The notes under the pieces are model-generated. The model had not been told where the DNA came from. It saw nothing but the letters and a program-made list of their open reading frames with translations, and searched no databases. This document shows, piece by piece, positions 7,182 through 13,703 of a stretch of DNA of 17,180 nucleotides. The translations under genes and the position numbers were made by a program. Every line of letters begins with the position of its first letter. Position 1 is the first letter of the stretch. This DNA comes from Deltaproteobacteria bacterium (GTDB lineage: Bacteria; Desulfobacterota; GWC2-55-46): assembly GCA_016219075.1 (NCBI GenBank), contig JACRCJ010000025.1:1-17180 (forward strand), read 5' to 3'.

Positions 7182-7223
7182 TGACCAAGTCAAGTTAATC
7201 TGAGACGAATGGAGAATTAACAA

Positions 7224-7622
7224 ATGTCGATGACAGATCCGATAGCGGATATGCTTACCAGAATCAGGAACGCGATAAGGGCGAGGCAGAACGATTTTAC
7301 TCTGCCGGCCTCAAACACAAAGGCCGAGATCGCGAAGATCCTCAAGGAAGAGGGTTACATAAAGGACTTCAGCGTCCTTAAGGAAGAGAACAGGAGCCGT
7401 ATAAAGATACTGCTCAAGTACAGCCCTTCCAAGAAGAGCTCCATATCGAGCATCAAAAGGGTCAGCAAGCCCGGCCTCAGGAAGTATGTCGGGAAGGAAG
7501 AGATCCCGAAGGTGTTGAACGGCCTGGGGATCGCGATAATCTCGACCTCAAAGGGAGTTATGACCGACAGGAAAGCAAGGGAGCTCGGAGTAGGCGGAGA
7601 GCTCATCTGCACTGTCTACTAA
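7224..7622 (+). CDS. rpsH: Ribosomal protein S8 (uS8)
   Basis: A 132-residue S8 starting MSMTDPIADMLTRIRNAI and ending GVMTDRKARELGVGGELICT, both family signatures. S8 is a primary binder of the central domain of 16S rRNA. In E. coli it also represses the spc operon by binding its mRNA; any such site here is unproven, but a strong hairpin lies upstream of this gene. GGAG at 7211-7214, nine bases from ATG 7224, supports the start over the ATG two codons later. A 46-base gap leads to rplF. Confidence 0.97.
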   Translation: MSMTDPIADMLTRIRNAIRARQNDFTLPASNTKAEIAKILKEEGYIKDFSVLKEENRSRIKILLKYSPSKKSSISSIKRVSKPGLRKYVGKEEIPKVLNGLGIAIISTSKGVMTDRKARELGVGGELICTVY

Positions 7623-7668
7623 GCTAACAGGGTTTTAGAAACCAAGAGCTAAATATAAAGGGTCTGAA

Positions 7669-8217
7669 ATGTCAAGAATAGGCAAACATCCAATCAGCGT
7701 TCCATCAGGCGTAAAGGTCTCCGTCTCGGGCGGGAAAGTACAGGTTACAGGCCCCAAGGGGTCCCTGCAGATACCGTTGAAGCCGGAGATCACGGTCGAC
7801 GTGTCGGGTTCGGTCGTCGAGGTAAAAAGGGCGGATGACGGCAGGTCAGCCAAGGCCCTTCACGGCCTCACCAGGACGCTCATAGCCAACATGGTAAAGG
7901 GCGTAAGCGAGGGTTTCCAGAAAAAGCTCGAGATAATCGGCGTAGGCTACAAGGCCGATGTCCAGGGCTCGAATGTCAACCTGGCGCTCGGGTATTCGCA
8001 CCCCGTGAAGTACACGCTTCCCAAGGGAGTAACGGCCGCTGTCGAAAAACAGACGCTCATCACGCTTACAGGGCCGGACAAGCAGGTAGTAGGGCAGGTG
8101 GCCGCCGACATCAGGGCGTTCCGCAAACCCGAGCCTTACAAGGGCAAAGGCATCAAGTACTCTGATGAAGTCATAAGGAGAAAGGCCGGCAAGGCGGGCA
8201 AGGCCGGAGGTAAATAA
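7669..8217 (+). CDS. rplF: Ribosomal protein L6 (uL6)
   Basis: A 182-residue L6 with the two tandem family domains: MSRIGKHPISVPSGVKVSV at the start, LHGLTRTLIANMVKGVSEGF in the middle, and the C-terminal PEPYKGKGIKYSDEVIRRK. L6 lies near the factor-binding site of the 50S subunit and the sarcin-ricin loop. The C-terminal tail (AGKAGKAGGK) is short and basic. ATG 7669 has AAAGGG upstream. The TAA stop overlaps the rplR ATG by one base (TAATG), so the pair is translationally coupled. Confidence 0.98.
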   Translation: MSRIGKHPISVPSGVKVSVSGGKVQVTGPKGSLQIPLKPEITVDVSGSVVEVKRADDGRSAKALHGLTRTLIANMVKGVSEGFQKKLEIIGVGYKADVQGSNVNLALGYSHPVKYTLPKGVTAAVEKQTLITLTGPDKQVVGQVAADIRAFRKPEPYKGKGIKYSDEVIRRKAGKAGKAGGK

Positions 8218-8588
8218 TGGAAGGAAGAATAGTAAAACTCAGCGGCTTACAGAGAAGGAAGATCAGGGTCAGGAAGAAGGTCAAAGGGACCTCAGAAAGG
8301 CCGAGGTTGAGCGTGTTCAGGAGCAACAAGCATATATACGCTCAGGTCATAGACGACACGGCAGGAAAGACGCTGGCCGCGGTCTCCACCAAGAGCAAGG
8401 CCTTCACCGAGGCCGCCGCCAAAGACGGCAAAAAAGTTGGCGCCTCGAAGACCGTCGGCAAGCTCTTAGCCAGGATCGCGCTTGAGAAGGGCGTCACAAA
8501 GGTCGTCTTCGACAGGGGCGGCTACATATACCACGGAAGGATTACTGCTTTAGCTGAAGGCGCCAGAGAAGGCGGGCTTCAGTTCTAA
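8217..8588 (+). CDS. rplR: Ribosomal protein L18 (uL18)
   Basis: A 123-residue L18 with the basic N-terminus LQRRKIRVRKKVKG, the motif RPRLSVFRSNKHIYAQVIDD and the ending FDRGGYIYHGRITALAEGAR. L18 binds 5S rRNA with L5 in the central protuberance. It starts on the rplF stop codon (TAATG). Unlike the tight rplR/rpsE spacing of many spc operons, 99 bases separate it from the rpsE start, and that gap holds complementary segments able to mask or free the rpsE ribosome site. Confidence 0.97.
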   Translation: MEGRIVKLSGLQRRKIRVRKKVKGTSERPRLSVFRSNKHIYAQVIDDTAGKTLAAVSTKSKAFTEAAAKDGKKVGASKTVGKLLARIALEKGVTKVVFDRGGYIYHGRITALAEGAREGGLQF

Positions 8589-8621
8589 GGAAGGTTCAGG
8601 ATAGAGGTCCGGCTGATTTAA

Positions 8622-8681
8622 GAGGAACATCAATTGAATCGTGGTTTTCCTCCAATTTAGAATTTGCATTGCGCAAGGAGG
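8622..8681 (+). promoter_or_regulatory. Possible two-state RNA switch over the rpsE ribosome site
   Basis: CCTCC (8649-8653) is complementary to the rpsE Shine-Dalgarno GGAGG (8677-8681). The adjacent TTGC (8664-8667) and GCAA (8673-8676) extend this to 9 bp with a 10-base bulge. Alternatively GAGGAA (8622-8627) pairs with TTCCTC (8647-8652), using the same CCTC bases and leaving the ribosome site free. The two pairings exclude each other. This was paired by eye; energies have not been computed. Confidence 0.35.
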
Positions 8682-8687
8682 TTTTTT

Positions 8688-9185
8688 TTGGACAGGATTG
8701 ACGCAAACGCCTTGGAATTAAAGGACAAGCTAGTATACCTCAACAGGGTAGCGAAGGTTGTCAAGGGTGGCAAGAGGTTCAGCTTCAACGCCATCGTCGT
8801 TGTCGGAGACGGCAAAGGCCATGTTGGTATCGGGCTCGGTAAGGCTAACGAGGTCCCCGAAGCCATCAGAAAGGCCATAGAGCAGGCCAAGAAGTCGCTC
8901 TGCCGCGTACCCATCGAGGAGGGGACCATCCCCTACGAGGTGACCGGGTGTTACGGCGCGGGAAGGGTCTTTTTAAGGCCGGCCTCGGCCGGTACCGGCA
9001 TAATCGCCGGCGGCGCCGTAAGGGCGGTGATAGAGGCCTCGGGCATCCACAACGTTTTAACGAAGTGCCTGGGCACGAGCAACCCTCACAATGTCGTCAA
9101 GGCTACGATGGAAGCCCTAAAGCAGCTGAGAAGCCCTGAGGCGGTCGCGGAGCTCAGAGGCAAGCATGTTCAAGAGGTAAGGTAA
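8688..9185 (+). CDS. rpsE: Ribosomal protein S5 (uS5)
   Basis: A 165-residue S5 when started at TTG 8688. Signatures are LNRVAKVVKGGKRFSFNAIV (N-terminal RNA-binding domain) and GTGIIAGGAVRAVIEASGI with LGTSNPHNVVKAT (C-terminal domain). S5 helps form the mRNA entry site and affects decoding accuracy. TTG 8688 is chosen because AAGGAGG (8675-8681) lies six bases upstream; the longer frame from 8664 would translate that ribosome site and has no support. The start codon ends a run of eight T. The stop overlaps the rpmD ATG (TAATG). Confidence 0.97.
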   Translation: MDRIDANALELKDKLVYLNRVAKVVKGGKRFSFNAIVVVGDGKGHVGIGLGKANEVPEAIRKAIEQAKKSLCRVPIEEGTIPYEVTGCYGAGRVFLRPASAGTGIIAGGAVRAVIEASGIHNVLTKCLGTSNPHNVVKATMEALKQLRSPEAVAELRGKHVQEVR

Positions 9186-9373
9186 TGATGGCACATACCG
9201 CACAGATAAAGATAACCCAGAGACAGCGCCCTTCCACCGAGAAGCAGAAGGTCACTCTTCTCGGCCTCGGCTTGAGGAAGATGAACAGGTCAAAGGTCCT
9301 TAACGACACTCCCGCGGTAAGGGGCATGATCTACAAGGTATCTCACCTTGTGACCGTTGAGGAAGTGAAGTAG
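9185..9373 (+). CDS. rpmD: Ribosomal protein L30 (uL30)
   Basis: A 62-residue bacterial L30: IKITQRQRPSTEKQKVTLLG then LRKMNRSKVLNDTPAVRGMI and YKVSHLVTVEEVK. L30 is a small 50S surface protein that many bacteria lack, so its presence is mildly informative. The ATG shares a base with the rpsE stop; a second ATG follows directly and either could serve. AAGAGGTAAG (9173-9182) is the likely ribosome site. A 100-base gap with a stem-loop follows before rplO. Confidence 0.95.
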   Translation: MMAHTAQIKITQRQRPSTEKQKVTLLGLGLRKMNRSKVLNDTPAVRGMIYKVSHLVTVEEVK

Positions 9374-9412
9374 AAGGTCTCCCAATCCTTTTATTTTCCA
9401 ACGATCCGCAGA

Positions 9413-9437
9413 CTCCGGGGCATTAAAGCCCGGGGAG
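9413..9437 (+). other. Stem-loop in the rpmD-rplO gap
   Basis: CTCC (9413-9416) pairs with GGAG (9434-9437), and GGGC (9418-9421) pairs with GCCC (9428-9431) around the loop ATTAAA, with a small internal loop between the two helices. It is 36 bases before the rplO start. No T run follows it, so read-through is expected. It may be a leader element for rplO-secY (inference). Confidence 0.4.
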
Positions 9438-9473
9438 GGTCCATAAAGAAAGCATCAAAGGACGATAAATATC

Positions 9474-9911
9474 ATGTTAAACAAGCTTAAGGCTCCCGCA
9501 GGGGCCAACACGAAAAAGACAAGGCGCGGCAGGGGCGAAGGAAGCGGGCTCGGTAAGACATCGGGCAGGGGCGGCAAGGGCCAGACCGCGAGGACGGGCG
9601 GAAGCATAAAGCCGGGCTTCGAGGGCGGGCAGATGCCGCTTCAGAGGCGTCTTCCCAAGAGAGGCTTTACCAATATATTCAAAATCGACTATCAGATCAT
9701 AAACATCGGCGCCATCGCCGAGGTCTTTTCAGCAAATGAGGTGGCCGATCCCGCCTCCATCCTTGAGAAGGGCCTTCTCAAGAGGAAAAAGCTCGTGAAG
9801 GTATTGGGCGAGGGCGACATAAAGATGCCCCTGACCGTAAAGGCGCACAGCTTCAGCAGATCAGCCGTTGAAAAAATACAGGCTGCCGGCGGAGTGGCGG
9901 AGGTAATATAA
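9474..9911 (+). CDS. rplO: Ribosomal protein L15 (uL15)
   Basis: A 145-residue L15 with the glycine/arginine-rich N-terminal part that threads into 23S rRNA (TRRGRGEGSGLGKTSGRGGK) and the motif GGQMPLQRRLPKRGFTN. The C-terminal globular domain ends KIQAAGGVAEVI. L15 is a late 50S assembly protein. ATG 9474 has AAAGGA at 9457-9462, a little far at 11 bases. The last codons contain GGAGG (9899-9903), which is the ribosome site for secY, whose TTG follows the TAA without a gap. Confidence 0.97.
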   Translation: MLNKLKAPAGANTKKTRRGRGEGSGLGKTSGRGGKGQTARTGGSIKPGFEGGQMPLQRRLPKRGFTNIFKIDYQIINIGAIAEVFSANEVADPASILEKGLLKRKKLVKVLGEGDIKMPLTVKAHSFSRSAVEKIQAAGGVAEVI

Positions 9912-11222
9912 TTGGCGGCTTTAACACCGAATATAAGCAAGGTCCCGGAACTTAACCGCCGCATTATAATTACCTTAGTGATGCTCGCCATATTCAGGAT
10001 CGGCGTGTTCGTGCCAACTCCGGGGATAGACGCCGAGGCCTTATCGGGTTTTTTCAAGGCCGCCAGCGGTACGCTTCTTGATTTTGCAACCATGTTCACG
10101 GGCGGCGCTCTCGAGCGTTTTTCCGTTTTTTCGCTCGGCATCATGCCGTATATCAGCGCGTCCATCATCCTTCAGCTCCTTCAGGCCGTGGTCCCGCAGC
10201 TTGAAAAGCTTTCCAAGGAAGGCGAAGCCGGAAGGAAGGTAATAACCCAGTACACAAGGTACTTGACCGTCATCCTCTGCGTAGTCCAGGGCTTTATGAT
10301 AGCCGTTGGACTCGAGTCGATGAGGGGCCCCGCGGGTGAACCCATCGTCTTGACCGTTGGCTGGAGTTTCAGGATCATGACGGTAGTGACGCTGACTACA
10401 GGCTCGGTCTTTCTCATGTGGCTTGGCGAGCAGATCACCGAGAGGGGTATCGGCAACGGGATTTCGCTTCTGATCTTCGTCGGCATCATCGCGATGATGC
10501 CTTCGGCGGTCTACAACACCATACAGCTGGTGAGGGGCGGCGAGATGAACTTCCTGTTCGTAGTCGTCCTGGTGGCCGTAATGATCGGCGTTGTCGCCTT
10601 CATAGTATTCATGGAGTCCGGGCAGAGGAGGATACCTATTCAGTATCCCAAAAGGGTCGTCGGCCGCAAGGTCATGGGCGGAGGGACCCAGCACCTGCCT
10701 CTGAAAGTGAACTCGGCCGGGGTCATCCCTCCGATATTCGCTTCTTCAATCATCGTCTTCCCGGCTACTGTGGCCAACTTCATCAATGTGCCGTTCATGA
10801 AGACGATATCCCAGAGCTTGAACCCGGGGGGTGTGCTTTATAACCTCCTTTATGTCGCTTTTATAATATTTTTCACGTATTTTTACACGGCCATACAGTT
10901 TAACCCCAAGGAAGTCGCCGAGAACCTGAAGAAGTACGGCGGGTTCGTGCCCGGCATAAGACCCGGCGCGCATACAGCCGACTATATAGACCTGGTGTTG
11001 ACCAGGCTGACCCTGTGGGGCTCTTTGTATCTGGCGGCGGTCTGCGTCCTGCCATCGATTTTTATCGCGGAGTTCAATGCCCCGTTCTACTTCGGCGGTA
11101 CGGCGCTCCTGATCGTCGTAGGCGTCGCTCTGGACACGGCCCAGCAGATAGAGTCTCATATGCTTGCCAGAAGTTACGACGGACTCCTTAAAAAAGGCAA
11201 AATAAAGGGCAGGGGCCTTTAG
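9912..11222 (+). CDS. secY: Protein translocase channel subunit SecY
   Basis: A 436-residue inner-membrane protein, the normal SecY length. By eye it has ten hydrophobic segments, roughly 17-37, 70-95, 113-133, 152-170, 183-200, 213-235, 268-290, 308-330, 366-386 and 392-410. Family motifs include FVPTPGID (33-40), LGEQITERGIGNGISLLIF (171-189), GFVPGIRPG (344-352, in the SecA/ribosome-contacting cytoplasmic loop) and the end YDGLLKKGKIKGRG. SecY with SecE and SecG forms the channel for secreted and membrane proteins. The start is TTG 9912, eight bases after GGAGG. adk begins four bases after its stop. Confidence 0.98.
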   Translation: MAALTPNISKVPELNRRIIITLVMLAIFRIGVFVPTPGIDAEALSGFFKAASGTLLDFATMFTGGALERFSVFSLGIMPYISASIILQLLQAVVPQLEKLSKEGEAGRKVITQYTRYLTVILCVVQGFMIAVGLESMRGPAGEPIVLTVGWSFRIMTVVTLTTGSVFLMWLGEQITERGIGNGISLLIFVGIIAMMPSAVYNTIQLVRGGEMNFLFVVVLVAVMIGVVAFIVFMESGQRRIPIQYPKRVVGRKVMGGGTQHLPLKVNSAGVIPPIFASSIIVFPATVANFINVPFMKTISQSLNPGGVLYNLLYVAFIIFFTYFYTAIQFNPKEVAENLKKYGGFVPGIRPGAHTADYIDLVLTRLTLWGSLYLAAVCVLPSIFIAEFNAPFYFGGTALLIVVGVALDTAQQIESHMLARSYDGLLKKGKIKGRGL

Positions 11223-11225
11223 TCT

Positions 11226-11885
11226 ATGAACCTGATACTTCTCGGAGCTCCGGGCGCAGGTAAAGGCACGCAGGGAAAGACCCTCTCAGAGACATATAAG
11301 ATACCGCAGATATCGACAGGCGACATCCTTCGCGCCAATGTAAGGAGCAAGACGCAGCTCGGAGTAAAGGCCAAGGAGTTCATGGACAAGGGGGCTTTAG
11401 TCCCGGACGGCGTTGTAGTAAACATGGTCGTAGACCGGATCCGGCAGGATGACTGCGTAAACGGTTTCATACTCGACGGGTTCCCGAGGAACTTAAACCA
11501 GGCCGCCGTCCTTGAATCGACCCTCAGGGAGATGGGCAAGAAGATAGACCTTGCCATCGGGATCGATGTGGAAAGAAAGGAGCTCGTGAGAAGGCTTTCC
11601 GGCAGGAGGGTCTGCAGGAAGTGCGGCGCGAGCTATCATGTCATATTCAACACCCCGGTGAACATCGGCATGTGCGACAAGTGCGGCTCGGAGATATACC
11701 AGAGGGACGATGACAAGGAAGAGACTATCGAGGCCCGTCTCAAGGTCTACGAGCAGGAGACCCTGCCGTTGATCGAATATTACGGCGGAAAAGGCCTCTA
11801 TAAGTCCATCGACGGCATAGGCTCGGTAGATAAGATCACGAAAGACATAATGGACGCCATTGCGAAAGGAAGTAGTAATTCTTAA
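11226..11885 (+). CDS. adk: Adenylate kinase, zinc-type LID
   Basis: A 219-residue long-form adenylate kinase, converting ATP + AMP to 2 ADP in the cytoplasm. The P-loop is GAPGAGKGT (7-15), the AMP-binding part has STGDILR (30-36), and GFPRN (85-89) is conserved. The LID domain carries Cys130, Cys133, Cys150 and Cys153 (CRKC and CDKC), a structural zinc site. It follows secY by three bases with no strong ribosome site of its own, so it probably depends on secY translation. Its last 26 bases overlap the annotated map start. The secY-adk-map order is common in many phyla. Confidence 0.98.
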   Translation: MNLILLGAPGAGKGTQGKTLSETYKIPQISTGDILRANVRSKTQLGVKAKEFMDKGALVPDGVVVNMVVDRIRQDDCVNGFILDGFPRNLNQAAVLESTLREMGKKIDLAIGIDVERKELVRRLSGRRVCRKCGASYHVIFNTPVNIGMCDKCGSEIYQRDDDKEETIEARLKVYEQETLPLIEYYGGKGLYKSIDGIGSVDKITKDIMDAIAKGSSNS

Positions 11886-12618
11886 ATCTCGCGACGAGAT
11901 AGAGATAATGAGACGGACCAACCTCATAGTAGCCGAGGTCCTCCATGTTCTCAAAGCCAATGTAGGGGTCGGGGTCACAACACTGGACCTCGAGCGCATC
12001 GCGGAAGAAGAGCTTAAGAAGACGTCCGCCAGGCCGGCCTTCAAAGGGTACAGGGGTTATCCCTGGTGCCTGTGCACATCGGTCAACAACGAAGTGGTCC
12101 ACGGCATGCCCTCAAAGAGGGTGCTGAACGACGGCGATATAGTAAGCATCGATTTCGGGGCCTTCTCGGACGGGTTCTACGGGGACTCCGCGATCACGGT
12201 CCCGGTCGGCTCCGTTTCACCGGACGCCGCAAGGCTTGTGAAGGTAACCGAGGAGTCTCTTGAGAAGGCGATAGAGGCCGCTGTAGTAGGCAACCGGCTC
12301 CTTGACATATCGGCCTCGGTGCAGAGATATGTCGAATCTCACGGTTTCTCGGTGGTAAGGGAGTTCGTCGGCCACGGTATCGGCAGAGAGCTGCACGAGG
12401 CGCCCCAGGTCCCGAACTTCGGGCTGCCCGGCAGGGGAATAAGGCTTAAGGCCGGCATGGTCCTGGCCATAGAGCCGATGATAAACATGGGCGGCCCGGA
12501 TGTAAAGATACTCGATGACGGCTGGACGGCGGTAACGGCCGACGGGAGTTTATCGGCGCACTTCGAACATACGGTAGCGATAACCGACGACGGGCCTTAT
12601 GTGTTAAGCATGCTGTAG
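11860..12618 (+). CDS. map: Methionine aminopeptidase, type I
   Basis: About 252 residues. It removes the N-terminal methionine from new proteins and uses two metal ions. Expected ligands are all visible: Asp98 (in SIDFG), Asp109 (in YGDSA), His172 (in GHGIGRELHE), Glu205 (in AIEPM) and Glu236 (in HFEHT); His81 (in VVHGMPS) is the catalytic histidine. The start is uncertain. TTG 11860 gives MRKEVVILKSRDEIEIM and overlaps adk by 26 bases, but its ribosome site is weak. The best one, AAAGGA (11865-11870), points to ATT at 11878, where family members usually begin (xILKSRDEIE). I list the TTG as the conventional choice. Confidence 0.95.
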   Translation: MRKEVVILKSRDEIEIMRRTNLIVAEVLHVLKANVGVGVTTLDLERIAEEELKKTSARPAFKGYRGYPWCLCTSVNNEVVHGMPSKRVLNDGDIVSIDFGAFSDGFYGDSAITVPVGSVSPDAARLVKVTEESLEKAIEAAVVGNRLLDISASVQRYVESHGFSVVREFVGHGIGRELHEAPQVPNFGLPGRGIRLKAGMVLAIEPMINMGGPDVKILDDGWTAVTADGSLSAHFEHTVAITDDGPYVLSML

Positions 12619-12661
12619 CGGGCGGCGTTTTAAGGCCGGCAACCTTTAATAGAAAGAAGAC

Positions 12662-12880
12662 ATGGCCAAAGAAGAGTCGATACAAGTAGAAGGGACTGTT
12701 ATCGAGACCCTCCCGAACGCGATGTTCAGGGTGGAGCTTGAGAACCATCACAAGGTCCTTGCGCATGTCTCCGGCAAGATGAGGATGCATTTCATAAAGA
12801 TACTCCCCGGCGACAAGGTCACCGTGGAGCTTTCCCCCTACGATCTCACGAGGGGCAGGATAACATACAGGGCGAAATAG
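12662..12880 (+). CDS. infA: Translation initiation factor IF-1
   Basis: A 72-residue S1-type OB-fold protein, the usual IF-1 length: MAKEESIQVEGTVIETLPNA, then VLAHVSGKMRMHFIKILPGD and the ending YDLTRGRITYRAK. IF-1 occupies the 30S A site during initiation and supports IF-2 and IF-3. It lies between map and rpmJ, a common arrangement. The ribosome site is the purine run GAAAGAAG just before ATG 12662. The 90-base gap after it carries two GC-rich stem-loops before rpmJ. Confidence 0.98.
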   Translation: MAKEESIQVEGTVIETLPNAMFRVELENHHKVLAHVSGKMRMHFIKILPGDKVTVELSPYDLTRGRITYRAK

Positions 12881-12884
12881 ACAG

Positions 12885-12945
12885 CCGGTCCTTTAAGGCC
12901 CGGTTGCATAAAGTTTCTAAAAAAAAGGACGGCCTCCAGGGGCCG
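12885..12945 (+). other. Two small GC stem-loops in the infA-rpmJ gap
   Basis: First hairpin: CCGG (12885-12888) with CCGG (12900-12903) and CC (12890-12891) with GG (12897-12898), loop TTTAA, one mismatch. Second hairpin: CGGCC (12930-12934) with GGCCG (12941-12945), loop TCCAGG. An A-rich tract (12919-12926) lies between them. Neither is followed by a T run, so they are not ordinary terminators. They could shape mRNA turnover around the tiny rpmJ gene. Confidence 0.3.
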
Positions 12946-12970
12946 GAAGCTAAAGCGAAAGAGGTATGCC

Positions 12971-13084
12971 ATGAAGGTACGGAGTTCAGTAAAAAAGATA
13001 TGCGCGAAGTGCAAGGTCATCAAGCGTAGCGGTGTGGTACGCGTGGTCTGCACAAACCCGAAACACAAACAGAGGCAGGGGTAA
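12971..13084 (+). CDS. rpmJ: Ribosomal protein L36, zinc type (bL36)
   Basis: A 37-residue protein read from ATG 12971 to TAA 13082-13084. It starts MKVRSSVKKICAKCKVIKRS and ends NPKHKQRQG. The zinc ligands of the L36 family are all present: Cys11, Cys14, Cys27 and His32. The smallest 50S protein, it stabilises 23S rRNA near the factor-binding region. Being of the cysteine-containing form, it is the zinc-replete paralogue; a cysteine-free copy, if any, lies elsewhere. AAGAGG just upstream serves as the ribosome site. rpsM follows after 65 bases. Confidence 0.97.
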   Translation: MKVRSSVKKICAKCKVIKRSGVVRVVCTNPKHKQRQG

Positions 13085-13149
13085 TTCCCCGGCCTATAAG
13101 GCGCCGCGTACGCTGACCGCGGAGACGGCGAAAGCAAGGAGGAGCAAGA

Positions 13150-13524
13150 GTGGCAAGAATTTCAGGCGTAGACCTTCACAAGAACAAGAGGATCGTAACA
13201 GCCCTGACCAAGATCTACGGCATCGGAGACCCGTCCGCCGCAAAGATCACCGAGAAGGCAGGCGTGGATCCATCCATAAAGACCCAGGACTTGACCGAAG
13301 CCCAGGTGGCCGCCATAAGAAAGGTCATCGACACGGATTTCAAGGTCGAGGGAGACTTGAGGAAAGAGGTCTCCATGCATGTAAAGATGCTTATCGACAT
13401 GGGCTGCTACAGAGGGGTTCGTCACAGGAAGAACCTTCCGGTAAGGGGTCAGAGGACACACACCAACGCCAGGACGAGAAAAGGGCCGCGCAAGGGTGTC
13501 GTGACTTCAAAGAAGTCTGAGTGA
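13150..13524 (+). CDS. rpsM: Ribosomal protein S13 (uS13)
   Basis: A 124-residue S13 starting MARISGVDLHKNKRIVTALT, with YGIGDPSAAKI (a helix-hairpin-helix-like segment) and the C-terminal signature YRGVRHRKNLPVRGQRTHTN followed by RTRKGPRK. S13 contacts P-site tRNA and forms intersubunit bridges in the 30S head. GTG 13150 is the start, five bases after AGGAGGAG (13137-13144). The basic tail ends GVVTSKKSE. In E. coli it is the first alpha-operon gene and the target of S4 repression; here a 179-base gap with promoter-like sequences separates it from rpsK. Confidence 0.97.
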   Translation: MARISGVDLHKNKRIVTALTKIYGIGDPSAAKITEKAGVDPSIKTQDLTEAQVAAIRKVIDTDFKVEGDLRKEVSMHVKMLIDMGCYRGVRHRKNLPVRGQRTHTNARTRKGPRKGVVTSKKSE

Positions 13525-13551
13525 TTTCCGGTGCAGCACGGCCGCATCCTC

Positions 13552-13592
13552 AAAAAAAATAGTTGCAATGGCTCCTTTTTTTAAGGCATAAT
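13552..13592 (+). promoter_or_regulatory. Candidate promoter for rpsK-rpsD-rpoA-rplQ
   Basis: TTGCAA (13563-13568) and CATAAT (13587-13592) are spaced by 18 bases and match the sigma70 boxes at 9 of 12 positions. A run of eight A (13552-13559) lies just before the -35 box, as in UP elements that bind the alpha subunit. The predicted start is about 105 bases before rpsK ATG, giving a long leader. The HU promoter candidate at 16639-16685 has the same A-tract plus TTGCAA layout. Confidence 0.5.
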
Positions 13593-13616
13593 ATAAGTTT
13601 ACGGTTCGCAGCCCCC

Positions 13617-13656
13617 CGGAATCAATAAAAACGATTGATTTTGTCTCGTTTTTTTA
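13617..13656 (+). terminator. Attenuator-like hairpin in the rpsK leader
   Basis: AATCAAT (13620-13626) pairs perfectly with ATTGATT (13634-13640) around a 7-base loop. Two G-T pairs and a C-G pair (13617-13619 with 13641-13643) extend it to 10 bp. After TCTC G come long T runs (13649-13673, broken by single A). It lies downstream of the candidate promoter and upstream of rpsK, so partial termination could set alpha-operon output. The stem is AT-rich and the T run starts a few bases late, so strength may be low. Confidence 0.4.
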
Positions 13657-13703
13657 TTTTTTTTATTTTAAGGTATCAAGAATAGCTAGGTCGGAGGCCA
13701 TAG

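Noticed and set aside
7160..7198. 12-codon mini-ORF (MPPRCSGVTKSS) in the rpsN-rpsH gap
   Set aside because: No ribosome site, no overlap with rpsH, and it simply reads through the GC hairpin.
8664..8687. Longer S5 start at TTG 8664
   Set aside because: The extension would translate the AAGGAGG ribosome site and adds eight residues absent from the S5 family; TTG 8688 fits better.
9692..10694. Long reverse-strand open frames opposite rplO and secY
   Set aside because: They are low-complexity or His/Asp-rich shadows of well-conserved forward genes with no ribosome site.
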